From Rhyacophila brunnea (taxonomy: Eukaryota; Arthropoda; Insecta; Trichoptera; Rhyacophilidae): 64,000 nt of DNA. The stretch lies in NCBI GenBank assembly GCA_022495005.1, contig JAGYXB010000371.1:114211-178210 (forward strand), read 5' to 3'. Positions 1 to 10,141 of the stretch are shown here, in pieces. Position 1 is the first letter of the stretch, and every line of letters starts with the position of its first letter. A program made the translations under genes and the position numbers. The notes below the pieces were generated by a model. It was given only the letters and a program-made list of their open reading frames with translations, ran no database searches and had not been told where the DNA came from.

Positions 1-335
1 CTACTTTAATTATAGTTTTTCAATTTATGGCTACGGCCGTATGTTGTAGCTTAACCACTGGGGAATGCCAAAAGAAATGGCTTATTTCAAAAAACACTAC
101 CTTATTCTTAGATCAATAATTATTATAAAGCAATCATTATTTATTTTGAAGGATGTTTATCACACTTGAATGGTCAAAAACATAGCTTATAATGAGTATC
201 TTTAGAATTATCTTCAAATGTGATAATCTTGCCCATTTTTTGAATAATAAAATGCCTAATTCTTGTCAAATTTGGGATCACAGAGATTATCAAAATAATT
301 TTGTACCGTGAATATTTTACAAAAATTGTCTCGTA

Positions 336-1284
336 ATAAATTATACTAATGGTTTTATAAATGCGTTTAAAAATTAATAAATGTAAAAAATCTTAACACC
401 ACTGCACAGGTATGTACCGAAATATAACTATATTCTAAAACTTTAGAGCGAGAGGTTTAAAAGAATACTATTTTATGTAACAAAAATACTTTATGCAGTC
501 ATCAAATGTTTAAAATAACTATAAAGGATAATAAGGCTTCAAAATTATTTAAATAGATTATCTACAACGTTTAAGGGGTGTCCAGGATCATGGTTTGAAA
601 ATACAATAAAACTCAATTTTGACCTTCGACGAGCATGTCCCCCCTTAAGTGATTTGAATTTCGAACCCGAGATCTTGGATTAAGTTTATCTTGTGGCATT
701 AGACATTTTGTACCTACACTCTAATAGTATGGAACGTAATACTCGTAGCACCTATTTATGTTTCTGTTATTAATTCGGTATATAAGTATGGGTACCTACC
801 TGTTTAGATGGCAGTGGCGTGCGGTCTATAGATGCTGTTGATAGGGAGCATCCCCGGATGTATTCGATAAATTACTACATATGTAATAAAAGTATTTGTT
901 TATTGCGCAACTGTATAGTTAACTCTGCCTACCTCGTTTAATATGACTAAAGCTTGTAAAAATGAAAGTCTTAAGGGGGGACATGCTCAGCGTAGGTCAA
1001 AATGAAGCTTTTATTCTATTTTTAAAGCATGATCCTGGACATTCCTTAAACGTTGTAGATAATCTATTTATATAATTTTGAAGCCTTATTATCCTTTATA
1101 TTTATTTTAAACATTTGATGACTGCATAAAGTATTTTTATTGCATAAAATAGTATTCTTTTAAATTTCTCGCTCTAATGTTTTAGAATATAGTCATATTT
1201 CAGTACATAAATGTGCAATGGTGTTAAGATTTTTTACATTTATTAATTTTTAAACGCATTTATAAAACCATCAGTATAATTTAT
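336..1284. mobile_element. Large inverted-repeat (fold-back) element
   Basis: Two arms of about 310 bp (336-650 and 969-1284) are reverse complements with few mismatches. The outer ends read ATAAATTATACTAATGG and, reversed, ATAAATTATACTGATGG; the inner ends read CCCCCCTTAAG and CTTAAGGGGGG. The spacer of about 320 bp holds no ORF. It contains TTCGAACCCGAGA near 661, which resembles a pol III B box on the minus strand. This is the architecture of a fold-back or long-TIR non-autonomous DNA transposon. No clear target duplication was found (5 of 8 flanking bases agree), so the superfamily is open. Confidence 0.75.
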
Positions 1285-1639
1285 GTCGCATGGGCATGGG
1301 AAGCCGACGCCAACGAGTAGGTATCTAGAAGTTATTAATGTTGTCGGTTTGAATTAAAAGAAAAAAGAAGATTTTATCTGGGTAAATTGGTTCAATCATC
1401 AGTTCGTTGGTTAGGCTGTTTCTATTGTGCGAAGGTGAATCCCCTGTTATTTATTGCCATTTTCTCAATTCGAGTGTTTTGTTACAACACCGAAGCGCGC
1501 AGGCGCCTGTCACATTGAAATTTATACGTTAATGTATATTATTTTCATTGAGCAAATTTAACCATTGACCATATTACACGAGACGGTCTAACTCTATCAC
1601 AATCATACAATTCGTAGCCTATTATCTGCAGTAGGCATG

Positions 1640-2410
1640 TCCAACTTCCAGTAGGCTGTGCTCTATGATTCAGTATCAAAACTGGTAGTGATCTACCACG
1701 CTAACCAATTGTCATTCTTCAACTTTCGTGCGTAACTATCTGTTATATTATGATGATACTCGTTTTGGTCTTTTTTTGGGCACTCATTGCACTCTGCGTT
1801 AAAGTATTATCCTACTTTGCAAATAATTTACTGCGTGGCAGTGTTGCCAACAGTACTATAACTATAGTATTTTTACTATAATTTTGGTCCGCGTACTATG
1901 TACGATATTAAACAGGTATAGTACGCCCAAAATACTATCATTTTGAATATCGGAAAAGTTTGTAAAAAGTACTAAAATTTCGATATTTCCGTTCGATAAA
2001 TTGGTACAATGTACTATAACTTTGCAATATACGAAGATTTGGAGAACTTGGAAAAAAATTCTCGAAAAACGTAAAAAAATCCCTTGACTTTGGTTTAAAA
2101 TGAAATTTCTTGAATTCTTCGGCAAGCATTTTTGGTCGAAAGAGGTACTTAAATAAAAAGGTCTCGGAGTTTCTCAAATTCTCCGTTATTTTTTTCTGAG
2201 AAACAAAAAACCTACACATTTTCAACAGATGACAACGCGTACTATATTTTTTCCCTAAATACTTTAATTTTGGAGGCTCTGTACTACAATAGATTCCACT
2301 TTGAAAAGATGGCAACACTGCTGCGTGACGAAATAGGGAAACTACACATCTGCTTAAAGCGCAGGGATTCACTTATTCTCATTCTCGTACTCCTGCGGCG
2401 GGCCGCTATT
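1640..2410 (+). repeat. Family Q repeat, split by a hAT-like insertion
   Basis: Segments 1640-1838 and 2321-2410 together align with 31131-31440. Shared phrases include TATCAAAACTG, CAATTGTCATT, CTGCGTGA and AAAGCGC. Family Q is unclassified; no terminal repeats or ORF are visible. The copy here was interrupted by the 1839-2320 element. Confidence 0.45.
1839..2320. mobile_element. hAT-like non-autonomous element with TIR CAGTGTTGCCA
   Basis: The element begins CAGTGTTGCCA and ends TGGCAACACTG, a perfect 11-bp terminal inverted repeat of the hAT type (CAGNG). It is flanked by CTGCGTGG (1831-1838) and CTGCGTGA (2321-2328), an 8-bp target duplication with one mismatch. Open frames across it on the minus strand (up to 144 codons) extend beyond the element and do not resemble hAT transposase, so I treat them as chance. 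It sits inside a family Q repeat. Confidence 0.7.
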
Positions 2411-4380
2411 CTTAATAGTTAGCACTTCAGCACGTTTTCGTTATTTTCATTGATCCAAATTAACACGGAAGGCATTCCATACACAAGGCGGTTATCGACA
2501 GTAATAATTGGTAAATTCATAAAACGGCGAAAATTTAGGTTGGTAGATACATTGGTCAAATTCGTGTGTGTTCGTACTGGCGTTTCAATTTTTTTGTATT
2601 GAAATATCAAACATATCAACAACCTACAATTTTATTAAATATTATGTTACTACTAGCCACTCGATATCTGACAGCTCGCGGGGAACTTTACACTGGCCGC
2701 GACGTAATTATTTTTCAAAACACTCGTATCTCGTTTCTCAATTCTCAATATATAAAATAGACGTACTCTATCTCGCTCTAAAAGTTAACACAGCCAATAT
2801 AGCTGCTTAAAGATAACACCTTTTGACAGTTCAGGCGGTTAACTTATTGTAATAATTAACTTCATGAATACATAAAGTGATAAATGTGATATATTTATCA
2901 CATTTAGGTCTTTTTGGATGTTAAGTGATATTTTTTCTATTTATTTATTAAGGTAACAAACAGTTACATTTTGATTACAAACATATGTTTAAAATAGAAT
3001 AGTGAAAAGTTATTGCAAGCAGAAAAGTTTCCATATATAAATTATAATACAGTTAAGCCTAACAAGATAGAAAGTAAGAAGAACATAATTATATAAAGAA
3101 ATTACATAAGAAAAATGAGGAAGAATAATAGACAAAAAAGTAACATTTTTATATAAGTATATTAGGTATATGTGTGTTAAGAAATATTGAAATTTATACA
3201 TAATATGAGTGATCTAATTTAAAAATTCGATCAATGTCCATTATACAAAAGTTTGGAGATAGCGCGTTTAAACGAAACAGGTGAGTTATTGAAAGGATCA
3301 ACGGATCAACAAGAGCGCCGAATAAAAGAGTTTTGTGCATAATTAGAATCACTACGACTGACATGGTACAAAACTTTGTTTCACGTTAATATTAGAATAT
3401 CTTCTATGGTCGTGCCAGGAAAATTATCATGTATTTTCTTCGCAGTCCAATCAACTCTACGAAATGATGAATTGTCTTGACGCTCGCAACCTGGCTTTGC
3501 GTCGTCCGGCGTAATATGTCCACGCCGTACCCATGGATCCAACAAGTCCACGTGGGCGCGTACATAATTATTTATCTTATATTTTATATCCAACACCTTG
3601 CATCTTGCATATTACTATGGTACCGTGACTTTTAGACTCTTCGCATTACATATTAATAAGTTGCCGTATGAATGAATATGACATCCTGTTTTGAAGTGGA
3701 TGGGAGCCTGGCTATTAATATCTTGACTAAGATGGAATACTAAATGGTTATTCGTATGAATTAGTGTCTCATAAAGATTTAAATTTATTATCTATTGTGC
3801 CTATGCATATTCATATATTCATAATTAATTCTATTAAGTTTAATTGTTAATAAAACATTTTTCATTTTAGCTAAATAATTATTCCCTGGCGTTCCTAAGT
3901 TAAAGATAATTTTCTAGGACATATCGCACTGTGTTACAATATCGACTATAAAAAGGAAAAAGGACGTTTCAAAATAGGTTTTATTGGATAATACCGTTGT
4001 ACAGGAATAAAATTTAGTAAAGTTATACGTTTATACGATATCTCCAAATGATGTAAGCTGCCAATGCCGATGTTTTTTGCTAACAAATGCCGAAATTAGC
4101 TGATAATTAAAGGAATTGAAGTGAGAAAACGACTTAACCATCATTTTTGTTAGTTTCTCTTTAATGAACTCAATAATTATTAATATCAGATTAATAATAG
4201 AAAAACCAAATTATTAGTCATCATGCACTTCACGGTTATGTATATTTTGTATTTTAACGTTGACCGAAAACCATAACAAAAACGTTTTTGTGCCTCCTGT
4301 AAAATTTGATTTGTGTGGATTATGTCCTTTTTCCTTTCTAGAGTCGATATGTTAATTGTACGTATTACGTTTTTTGCCAT
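2411..4380. other. AT-rich stretch without recognisable genes
   Basis: Apart from the compositionally distinct open frame at 3381-3596 and a short palindrome at 2883-2908 (TGTGATA/TATCACA arms), I see no coding, RNA or repeat signal here. Small open frames in this stretch look like AT-rich noise. Confidence 0.5.
3381..3596 (-). CDS. Unrecognised open frame with coding-like composition (possible gene fragment)
   Basis: This minus-strand frame of about 71 codons ends in a proper stop but opens with GTG, not ATG, and no in-frame ATG lies close upstream, so it would be a 3' exon or a fragment. Its residue content is unlike the Phe/Ile/Asn-rich noise frames nearby: it is hydrophilic and balanced, with segments such as DLLDPWVRRGHITPDDAKPG and SFRRVDWTAKKI. 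The DNA is clearly GC-richer than both flanks. I do not recognise the family. It may be the last exon of an unknown gene, a retro-copied fragment, or part of an old element. Confidence 0.35.
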   Translation of the reverse strand: MLDIKYKINNYVRAHVDLLDPWVRRGHITPDDAKPGCERQDNSSFRRVDWTAKKIHDNFPGTTIEDILILT

Positions 4381-4872
4381 AGCACAGTTTCACCGTGAGC
4401 TGTCTTAATGGAATGAGATCGCCGTATAGTATTGAGATCAAAATATTGCGCGTTCGTTGAGCATCGCAGACAGCAATGTTCAAATTTTATTAGATTCAAT
4501 AAGAACATTTAGTTAATAGGTACGACTTGATACTACTTACGTGCAGGGCATACAACCATTTTTTTCGTTCCGATTCAAATAAAAATGTTCGGTTCCGTTT
4601 TTTTCCGGTTTTCGGTTCAGTTCCGGTTCGAAACTCTGCTTACGAGCACCTACCAGAATATATATTAAATCATACGTATTTCTAATTTATTTATTTTCCT
4701 ATTTTCTTCTGTCTTTCTCTTGTATTCGGTGCTATTTACGTATTTTTTTAAGTGTTTTATTTAGACTTTAATTTGCGCTCAATACTATACGGCCATCTAT
4801 TTATGATACAACATCTCACAATGAACTGTGATACAGGAAACCGTATTCGGTCAACTGCATACATATTGATTT
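4381..4872 (-). mobile_element. Family F element, copy a (contains a small hAT insertion)
   Basis: The left end (CAGTTTCACCGTGAGCTGT) and right end (CGGTCAACTGCATACATATT) match, in reverse, the ends of the F copies at 43988 and 53683. Its interior (TTAGTTAATAGGTACGACTTGATAC, split here by an insertion) matches copy d at 52077-53240, so a and d form one subfamily. The element has imperfect terminal inverted repeats and no ORF. It is interrupted at 4544-4638. Confidence 0.6.
4544..4638. mobile_element. Tiny hAT-like insertion inside family F copy a
   Basis: This 95-bp insert begins CAGGGCATACAACC and ends GGTTCGAAACTCTG, giving CAGRG-type ends. It is flanked by CTTACGTG (4536-4543) and CTTACGAG (4639-4646), an 8-bp duplication with one mismatch. 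The homologous F copy d at 52200-52207 has a single CTTACGAG, i.e. the empty site. The interior is a degenerate GGTTCCG/CGGTTTTCGG low-complexity run. Confidence 0.7.
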
Positions 4873-5179
4873 CCGATTTTGGTGATGTGAGGTTAGATGT
4901 AGAGAAGGCGGACACATAGCTCCAACCGTTGTGTATCTCATTAATTTGAAAAATAAATCATATCAAATTAGTCTGTTTCTTCATTATGTACATTATCCGT
5001 ATTTGGGAATTCTTTACAACCGGCAAAAATTAACAATGTATCTGCTATCATTAATCATTATTTTCTGTTTTTGTTTCAGATGGTGACAGTTTGCGATGTA
5101 TTAAAAATTCAATTAAAATCAAGCAGTGCGTGTAATCGAAGTTCAAAATAAACTTGTCACATTGACATAACACCGATAA

Positions 5180-5453
5180 TATTGACTCGCGTATGTTTTT
5201 TTCGTTTAATTATTGTTTTTGAAGAGAAAACAAGCGAATATCGAATAAATTCGACGAGATAACCGTCTCGTAAATCACCCATGTATGTGTTCCAACTGAC
5301 AGCGCGGGATTTCGATTCAAATTTTCATCCGGCGCCATTTTGTGATATGCGTTCCGTAAAAGACAACAGGTGATCGCGGCGCGTTCATGTAATTTTTGTT
5401 TCGCCTTTTAAGATATTAATTAGGGTTTTCGGTGCTAAATTAGCGTATTAAAG
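5180..5453 (+). promoter_or_regulatory. Probable promoter/5'UTR of the GAS2-like gene
   Basis: The stretch before the GAS2-like ATG is GC-richer than its surroundings and rich in CpG, with GGCGCCATTTTG at about 5331-5342 and GCGGCGCG near 5376. CpG-rich DNA just upstream of a first coding exon is typical of broadly expressed insect genes. No TATA box is obvious. A splice-acceptor-like site (TTTTTGTTTCAG) ends at 5079, so the 5'UTR exon could begin at 5080 rather than here. The assignment is by position and composition only. Confidence 0.4.
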
Positions 5454-5624
5454 ATGGCCGTCATGATCGAAGCGAGGTCGTACAGGCCTTTCAAGTCCTC
5501 GGAGGAGTATTTATACGCCATGAAAGAGGATCTGGCCGAATGGCTCAGCACGTTGTATCCGGAGCTGATGATCAACGTTGACAACTTTATGGATCGTCTG
5601 GACACTGGTGTTGCACTATGCAAG
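5454..5624 (+). CDS. pigs: First coding exon of a GAS2-like / pickled eggs (pigs) protein
   Basis: This exon encodes 57 residues beginning [20 protein letters not shown] and ending [14 protein letters not shown]. The DLAEWL...LYPEL...[14 protein letters not shown] pattern is the start of the calponin-homology domain of GAS2-family proteins, whose CH domain binds actin and whose later GAR domain binds microtubules; Drosophila Pickled eggs is the insect member. The start is chosen because ATG lies in a good context (AAAGATGG) and an N-terminus of this kind is typical of the family. The exon ends in CAAG followed by GTAATA at 5625, a consensus donor in phase 0; reading on gives VINHLLF and then a stop, which is intron. 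The rest of the CH domain and the GAR domain are not recognisable in the window. The symbol is assigned by family, not by orthology. Confidence 0.85.
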
Positions 5625-5650
5625 GTAATAAATCATTTATTATTTTAGGG
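5625..5650 (+). other. Start of a very long first intron (splice donor)
   Basis: GTAATA follows the last CH-domain codon directly. No continuation of the CH domain (family-typical HANNVR-like start) was recognised in any frame to the window end. The intron therefore either spans most of the remaining 58 kb or the next exon is too short or diverged to see. All repeats downstream would then be intronic. Confidence 0.5.
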
Positions 5651-5908
5651 AAACTGGGTATAAAATAAACTAACCATCGTCGATAAATCTATCAATATCC
5701 GGAAGTTTTATTTATTATTAAATTTTCGTCCTAAAATCCAATGAAAATTGTATATTTTGACACTGCAACACTGCCGAGTGATAAATATCAATTAATTCTT
5801 TTTAACGTTTTATAGCTAAACTTCAGAAAACTTACTATTTATAGCTAAGTATTTAACCAATTCTGTAGAAAATACCCTCTTCTGAAACTAAAAAAGGTTA
5901 CTAAAGCT

Positions 5909-6197
5909 CAGTGACGAAGAGTGGAGGTAGGCTGTTAATATCCGACATAAATAGTGCACACTAAGCTTTGAAAAAGCTAAGAAGTCAAACGTATTTGTTT
6001 TCAATTCTAATGGTACAAAACTTAAACCCATTAGAATTTAAATTCAAATTCCATCAAGTACCTTCGGTCGATAGTATTAATAGGATTTGTTTTCATTAAA
6101 CTAATACAACAATAATTATGTATATATGGTGTTTGTTAGTTTTTAAAATTCTATTAAACCTTGCCTAATCCAAGCCATAGTAGATAATAGTCAAAAA
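5909..6197 (+). mobile_element. Family B hAT-like element, 5' fragment
   Basis: It starts CAGTGACGAAGAGTGGAGG and continues ATCCGACATAAATAGTG and the block around CCAAGCCATAGTAGATAATAG shared by all B copies. The copy stops at AATAGTCAAAAA, roughly the middle of the family consensus, so it lacks the 3' inverted-repeat end. Confidence 0.7.
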
Positions 6198-6310
6198 GGT
6201 ACCCCGACAAAACCGCCCGGACATTACCGCCAAACCAAATCCGCCCGTACCAGTGCTCGTCATTACCGCCCGCAAAAAACGTAGTTCCACTCATGGTAAT
6301 ATGAATATTT
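6198..6310. repeat. Short cluster of CCGCC-type iterations
   Basis: ACCGCCC-like words recur four to five times in about 70 bp (6210-6280), alternating with CATTACC. The cluster lies exactly between a truncated B copy and a family G copy. It may be the end of an unidentified element; nothing else identifies it. Confidence 0.3.
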
Positions 6311-6782
6311 TACAACGTTTTATTAGGTCGTATTCTTATTTGTCCGGTGGTTGTTTATCCAGTACAAATCTTGCAATCGATTTTTAACTAACTTCCCGAC
6401 TAGCTAGTAGACATTTGAAACTTTTAGAATATATCAGAACACGATGCCAATGCATTTTTTTAAATACTTTTAGCCATCTTTAAGTAGAATTGAATTCATT
6501 TTCAGTTAATTCTGTTTTGTATGAAAAGTTATTTCGGAAGAAATCCGTAATCCAATCCACTATTATTGGTTGCTAGGGTCTGGGGTCCTAGCAACTAAAT
6601 TATTAATATATACGTGCGTTACTATGGAAATCAATATGAATGTCAAAATGACATTTCAGCATTATTTCTATCAAGTAAAATTTTTTTTGATCGTTTAAGC
6701 TAGTCAAGTCAAGTTTATATGATTCAACAGAAAATTTAAAAACGCTGTATATAAAAAGTTCTTTTTATCTTGTAATTATTTA
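6311..6782 (+). repeat. Family G dispersed repeat, copy 1
   Basis: This copy of about 470 bp runs from TACAACGTTTTATTAGGTCG to CTTTTTATCTTGTAATTATT. The same unit recurs at 9262-9740 (-), 25821-26078 (+, partial), 26121-26604 (+) and 28081-28510 (-). A TACAACGTTTTTA word occurs near both ends in opposite orientation, but the outermost bases are not inverted repeats. No common ORF survives between copies. The superfamily is unknown. Confidence 0.7.
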
Positions 6783-7377
6783 TACCTATATTTTGTTTTT
6801 AGATAATGGCAACATTCAAATCTACGTATTACTCAACGCCGTAAAGTCGTAAAGTGGGCGTTCTTAGCCGTAATTTGTTTAATTAAATTGATGTAATAAT
6901 AAATAATCCGTGTATGAGTCAATGGTAATAAAAAAATCGATTGTTTCTGATTCACGTAACGCAAGGTATCATTATAATTACGTTAAAAAATCGAGAGTTC
7001 ACCCAAAATAAAAAACAATTTATTTAATAATAATAAATAATAACAAAAAAAAGACCGCAGGAAATGACTCGAATTGTTGAGCCATAATCGAAAAAAAAAC
7101 CTGCGGTTTAGCGCCGTGATGTTGCATAATTTTTTTCGTCTAATGCCATTTTTTTTTTTTTTTTGATTAATAGTTTGTCCCAAAATACTACGTTCATATT
7201 GCGATTATGAGAATTTTATTATCTTACGACGGAGGCTCTCGAGCAATACCTCGCATCTTATAATATATATTAAAATCTAGTATAATAGTCAATAGGTACA
7301 ATATTATGTATTATGATAATTGTATAGGTATGTCATGTATTTTATCATTTTTTCTCTCTTATGTATGCTTGCATTAC

Positions 7378-7880
7378 AGTGACGTTCCGTGGGGGTAGGC
7401 AGATTGAGCGTCGCTTGGGGGCGGCAGTTACTCGATGGGCGACAAATGAAGAGAACCATTAATTTGGTATAGGCATATAGAAATAGCAATAATGAAAATA
7501 TCTTAAATTAAAAATTCATTTCACTAGTTGGAAACAGATTTTATTTGTCGCGATGTCTAGTTTACTTCCGTTGCCTTTCGACGTCCTTGGTGATCAGAAA
7601 CGGCACGTGCAAATTTGCAGTTTAGTGCAGGTTTTGTGAAGAAAAAAAGCGACATGGATTGTCCTTAATTCATCAAGATAGACCAAATTAATGTATCGCA
7701 AAAAACACTGTATTACCAACGTCAAAAAATCCCCACTTTTGGGGAAAAATATTTATAAATTAAATTTTGTATACTGAAGTATATGTACATACAACACATT
7801 TTTTAGATATTGAAGTCACGAAAGGGTGATAAAAAATACTGTATAAAAAATGGGGCGGCATTTTGTCTAGCGATTTCGCT
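7378..7880 (+). mobile_element. Family D inverted-repeat element, copy 1
   Basis: It begins AGTGACGTTCCGTGGGGGT and ends near TTTTGTCTAGCGATTTCGCT. Copy 2 (33722-34545) has better ends, AGTGACGTCCC and GGGACGTCACT, showing an 11-bp terminal inverted repeat. Shared interior words include GGGGGCGGCAGTTACTCGA and GATGTCTAGTTTACTTCCG. No transposase frame is seen. Confidence 0.65.
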
Positions 7881-7890
7881 GCTTACATAC

Positions 7891-8303
7891 CAGTGTCGAA
7901 GGGTTGAGATAGACTATGGAGATTTGACATAAACAGTGCACACTAAACTTTGTCAGCCATACAATAATTCAAATTGCAGATTGTATTTGTTAGTTTTTTT
8001 AAATTCAATTAAACCCTGCCTAGACTAAATCACAATGGTAGAGGCAGGCTGTGGATCAGATCCGAAAAAAACTAAAGCAGACTTCGCACGTCATATATAT
8101 TTGTCTACATTGAACAAAAAATACAAATCGCACTAAACCAAAATAATTTTTTAACCTAATATCTATTATGGTTTTCAAAAACTAACCAATACCATTTTCA
8201 ATTGGTTTCTCTGTTCAATGAAATCAAATAAGTATGACTGTCAAAGTTTAGCTTGTACTATTTATGTCGGTTTTCCATAGCCTACCTCCGCTCTTCGCCA
8301 CGG
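7891..8303 (+). mobile_element. Family B hAT-like element, complete copy
   Basis: Ends are CAGTGTCGAAGGGT and CTCTTCGCCACGG. The flanks TTACATAC (7883-7890) and TAACATAC (8304-8311) are an 8-bp target duplication with one mismatch, as expected for hAT elements. The interior carries the B-family blocks (AACTAACCAATACCATT, AAATAAGTATGACTG). It lies directly behind a family D copy. Confidence 0.75.
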
Positions 8304-8599
8304 TAACATACTGTAATCCAGGCATGTCCATTTTAAATTGCATACTCATCAGTGATTCTCAAAGTGGGTCACGGAAGTCAAGGGCGGTACTGCGGCATTG
8401 TGATACTATGAGGGCACTAATATGCTGGAAAGGAGCAAAGAATATAAAATCGATTCTTTTCACCGTCCGTGAATCTTTGTTTTTTTTAACTCTTCAGACG
8501 TAGAGGAGAGATGGGATGTTTGCTTATGAACATACATCGCATTAAATATGTACATTTTCACCGGTACGTGTCATTGTCTGTATTTGATGTCGTGAAATA

Positions 8600-9130
8600 G
8601 GCCCACACATCCCTACAAATTCCTAAGGATAGTTTGATGTTCTACATCAGTGTTTTCCAACTGATATTTCACAGTAATTATAATATAATCAAATATCAAA
8701 TATTACATAGTAAACATACAATTAGTGCACCTATTTACATAGATTTAAACGTCAAATAATATAATAACATATCTTTTTTAATATTCATAACGAAAACGGT
8801 TTCCGAATAACTTCCGATTATAAATAAAGAATCTAATATCATGATAATTAGCATTTAATTTAGAGAAATAGTTTATTATTTTTATTCTGTGACTAAATTT
8901 AATCAGGAAACTCTGCTCTACATGATTTAGGATAAAATTAATCAGTTTAAATGATGATACAGATTAAAAATGCAAAGTTGACTTTGTGTTCTCTTCGTAA
9001 CACTAACATGCCAAACCGGGCCCCCTCTAAGCACAGGCCTGTCAGCACTCTGACGATGAATCAAATTATATGTAGGTACTCTAAAAGGGGGCGGTAGTCA
9101 GAAAAGTTTAAGAAACACTGCTTTAGAGGT
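8600..9130 (+). repeat. Family K repeat, diverged copy
   Basis: The segment GATGTTCTACATCAGTGTTTTCCAACTG matches in shorter words the starts of K copies at 27284 and 57022, and CCGGGCCCCCTCTAAGC near 9016 matches their GC-rich ends. The middle is AT-rich and diverged. CAGTG...TTTCC ends suggest an old hAT relative. Confidence 0.35.
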
Positions 9131-9261
9131 TACTATCAAAAACGGACAACTCCGGTAACTATTTTTTTTTTATTTGTCACTATCTGTATATAGGCGGATG
9201 TGCCATGGGGAATCAGGCATTTGTCAATCTAATCGCTACATTATATTCGAATCTAACTAAA

Positions 9262-9740
9262 AATAATTACAAGATAAAAAGAACTTTTTATATACCACGT
9301 TTTTAAATTTTCTGTTGAATCATATAAACTTGACAATTCTATGTATTAATAATTTAGGACAAATAAGGCAATTGTCAACAAATATTTTTTTTGCTATTTT
9401 GCAACTAACACATATAGAATACTGATATGTTATTTTGATTTCCATAGTAACGCACGTATATATTAATAATTTATTTGCTAGGACCCCAGACCCCTTGCAA
9501 CCAATAATAGTGGATTGGATTACGGATTTCTTCCGAAATAACTTTTCATACGAAACAGAATTAACTGAAAATGAATTCAATTCTACTAAAAGATGGCTAA
9601 AAATAGTAAAAGAATGCATTGGCATCGTGTTCTGATATATTCTAAAAGTTTCAAATGTCTAGCCAGTCGGGAAGTTAGTTAAAAATCGATTGCAAGATTT
9701 GTACTGGATAAACAACCACCGGACAAACAAAAACGTGGTA
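9262..9740 (-). repeat. Family G dispersed repeat, copy 2
   Basis: It is an inverted copy of 6311-6782: AATAATTACAAGATAAAAAG at the left and CCACCGGACAAACAAAAACG at the right. The middle (about 9340-9430) differs from other copies. A 66-codon plus-strand frame (9435-9635) is open only here and is broken in the other copies, so it is not taken as a gene. Confidence 0.7.
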
Positions 9741-10141
9741 ATAATAAATTGTCCTCCAATATGATTATCATGTAATATATTATTATAATACTTGTATAAC
9801 AACTAATCTAGGCTACGCTGAGATAACAGTCATGTTATATAACCATGTAACTTGTACGTGGTACAAAAATTAAATGGACTTACGAGATATTGCGACTTTG
9901 GCCGTTCCGCCAATTTAGTCACGAATTTAATATAACCATCTCGGAGAATCATGATTTACTTTCATTTTTTTTCAGTTCCTCACAAGTATAGCACACGTTT
10001 TTGTTTCGTAATCATTCATTATATTGGATGCTCGTAATCCAATTCTGCATGAATGAATATCTTGGCTTATCTTAATCACGATGGCCTTATTTTTATTTAA
10101 TGAAGATTTACTATAATATGTGGCTACGTATTTTTCCGACG

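Noticed and set aside
1938..2372. 144-codon minus-strand open frame as a gene
   Set aside because: It runs across both ends of a hAT-like insert and into the flanking Q repeat; residues are Phe/Lys/Ser-rich noise with no transposase motif.
9435..9635. 66-codon frame inside family G as a conserved peptide
   Set aside because: The homologous stretches at 6311-6782 and 28081-28510 have stops and deletions in this frame.
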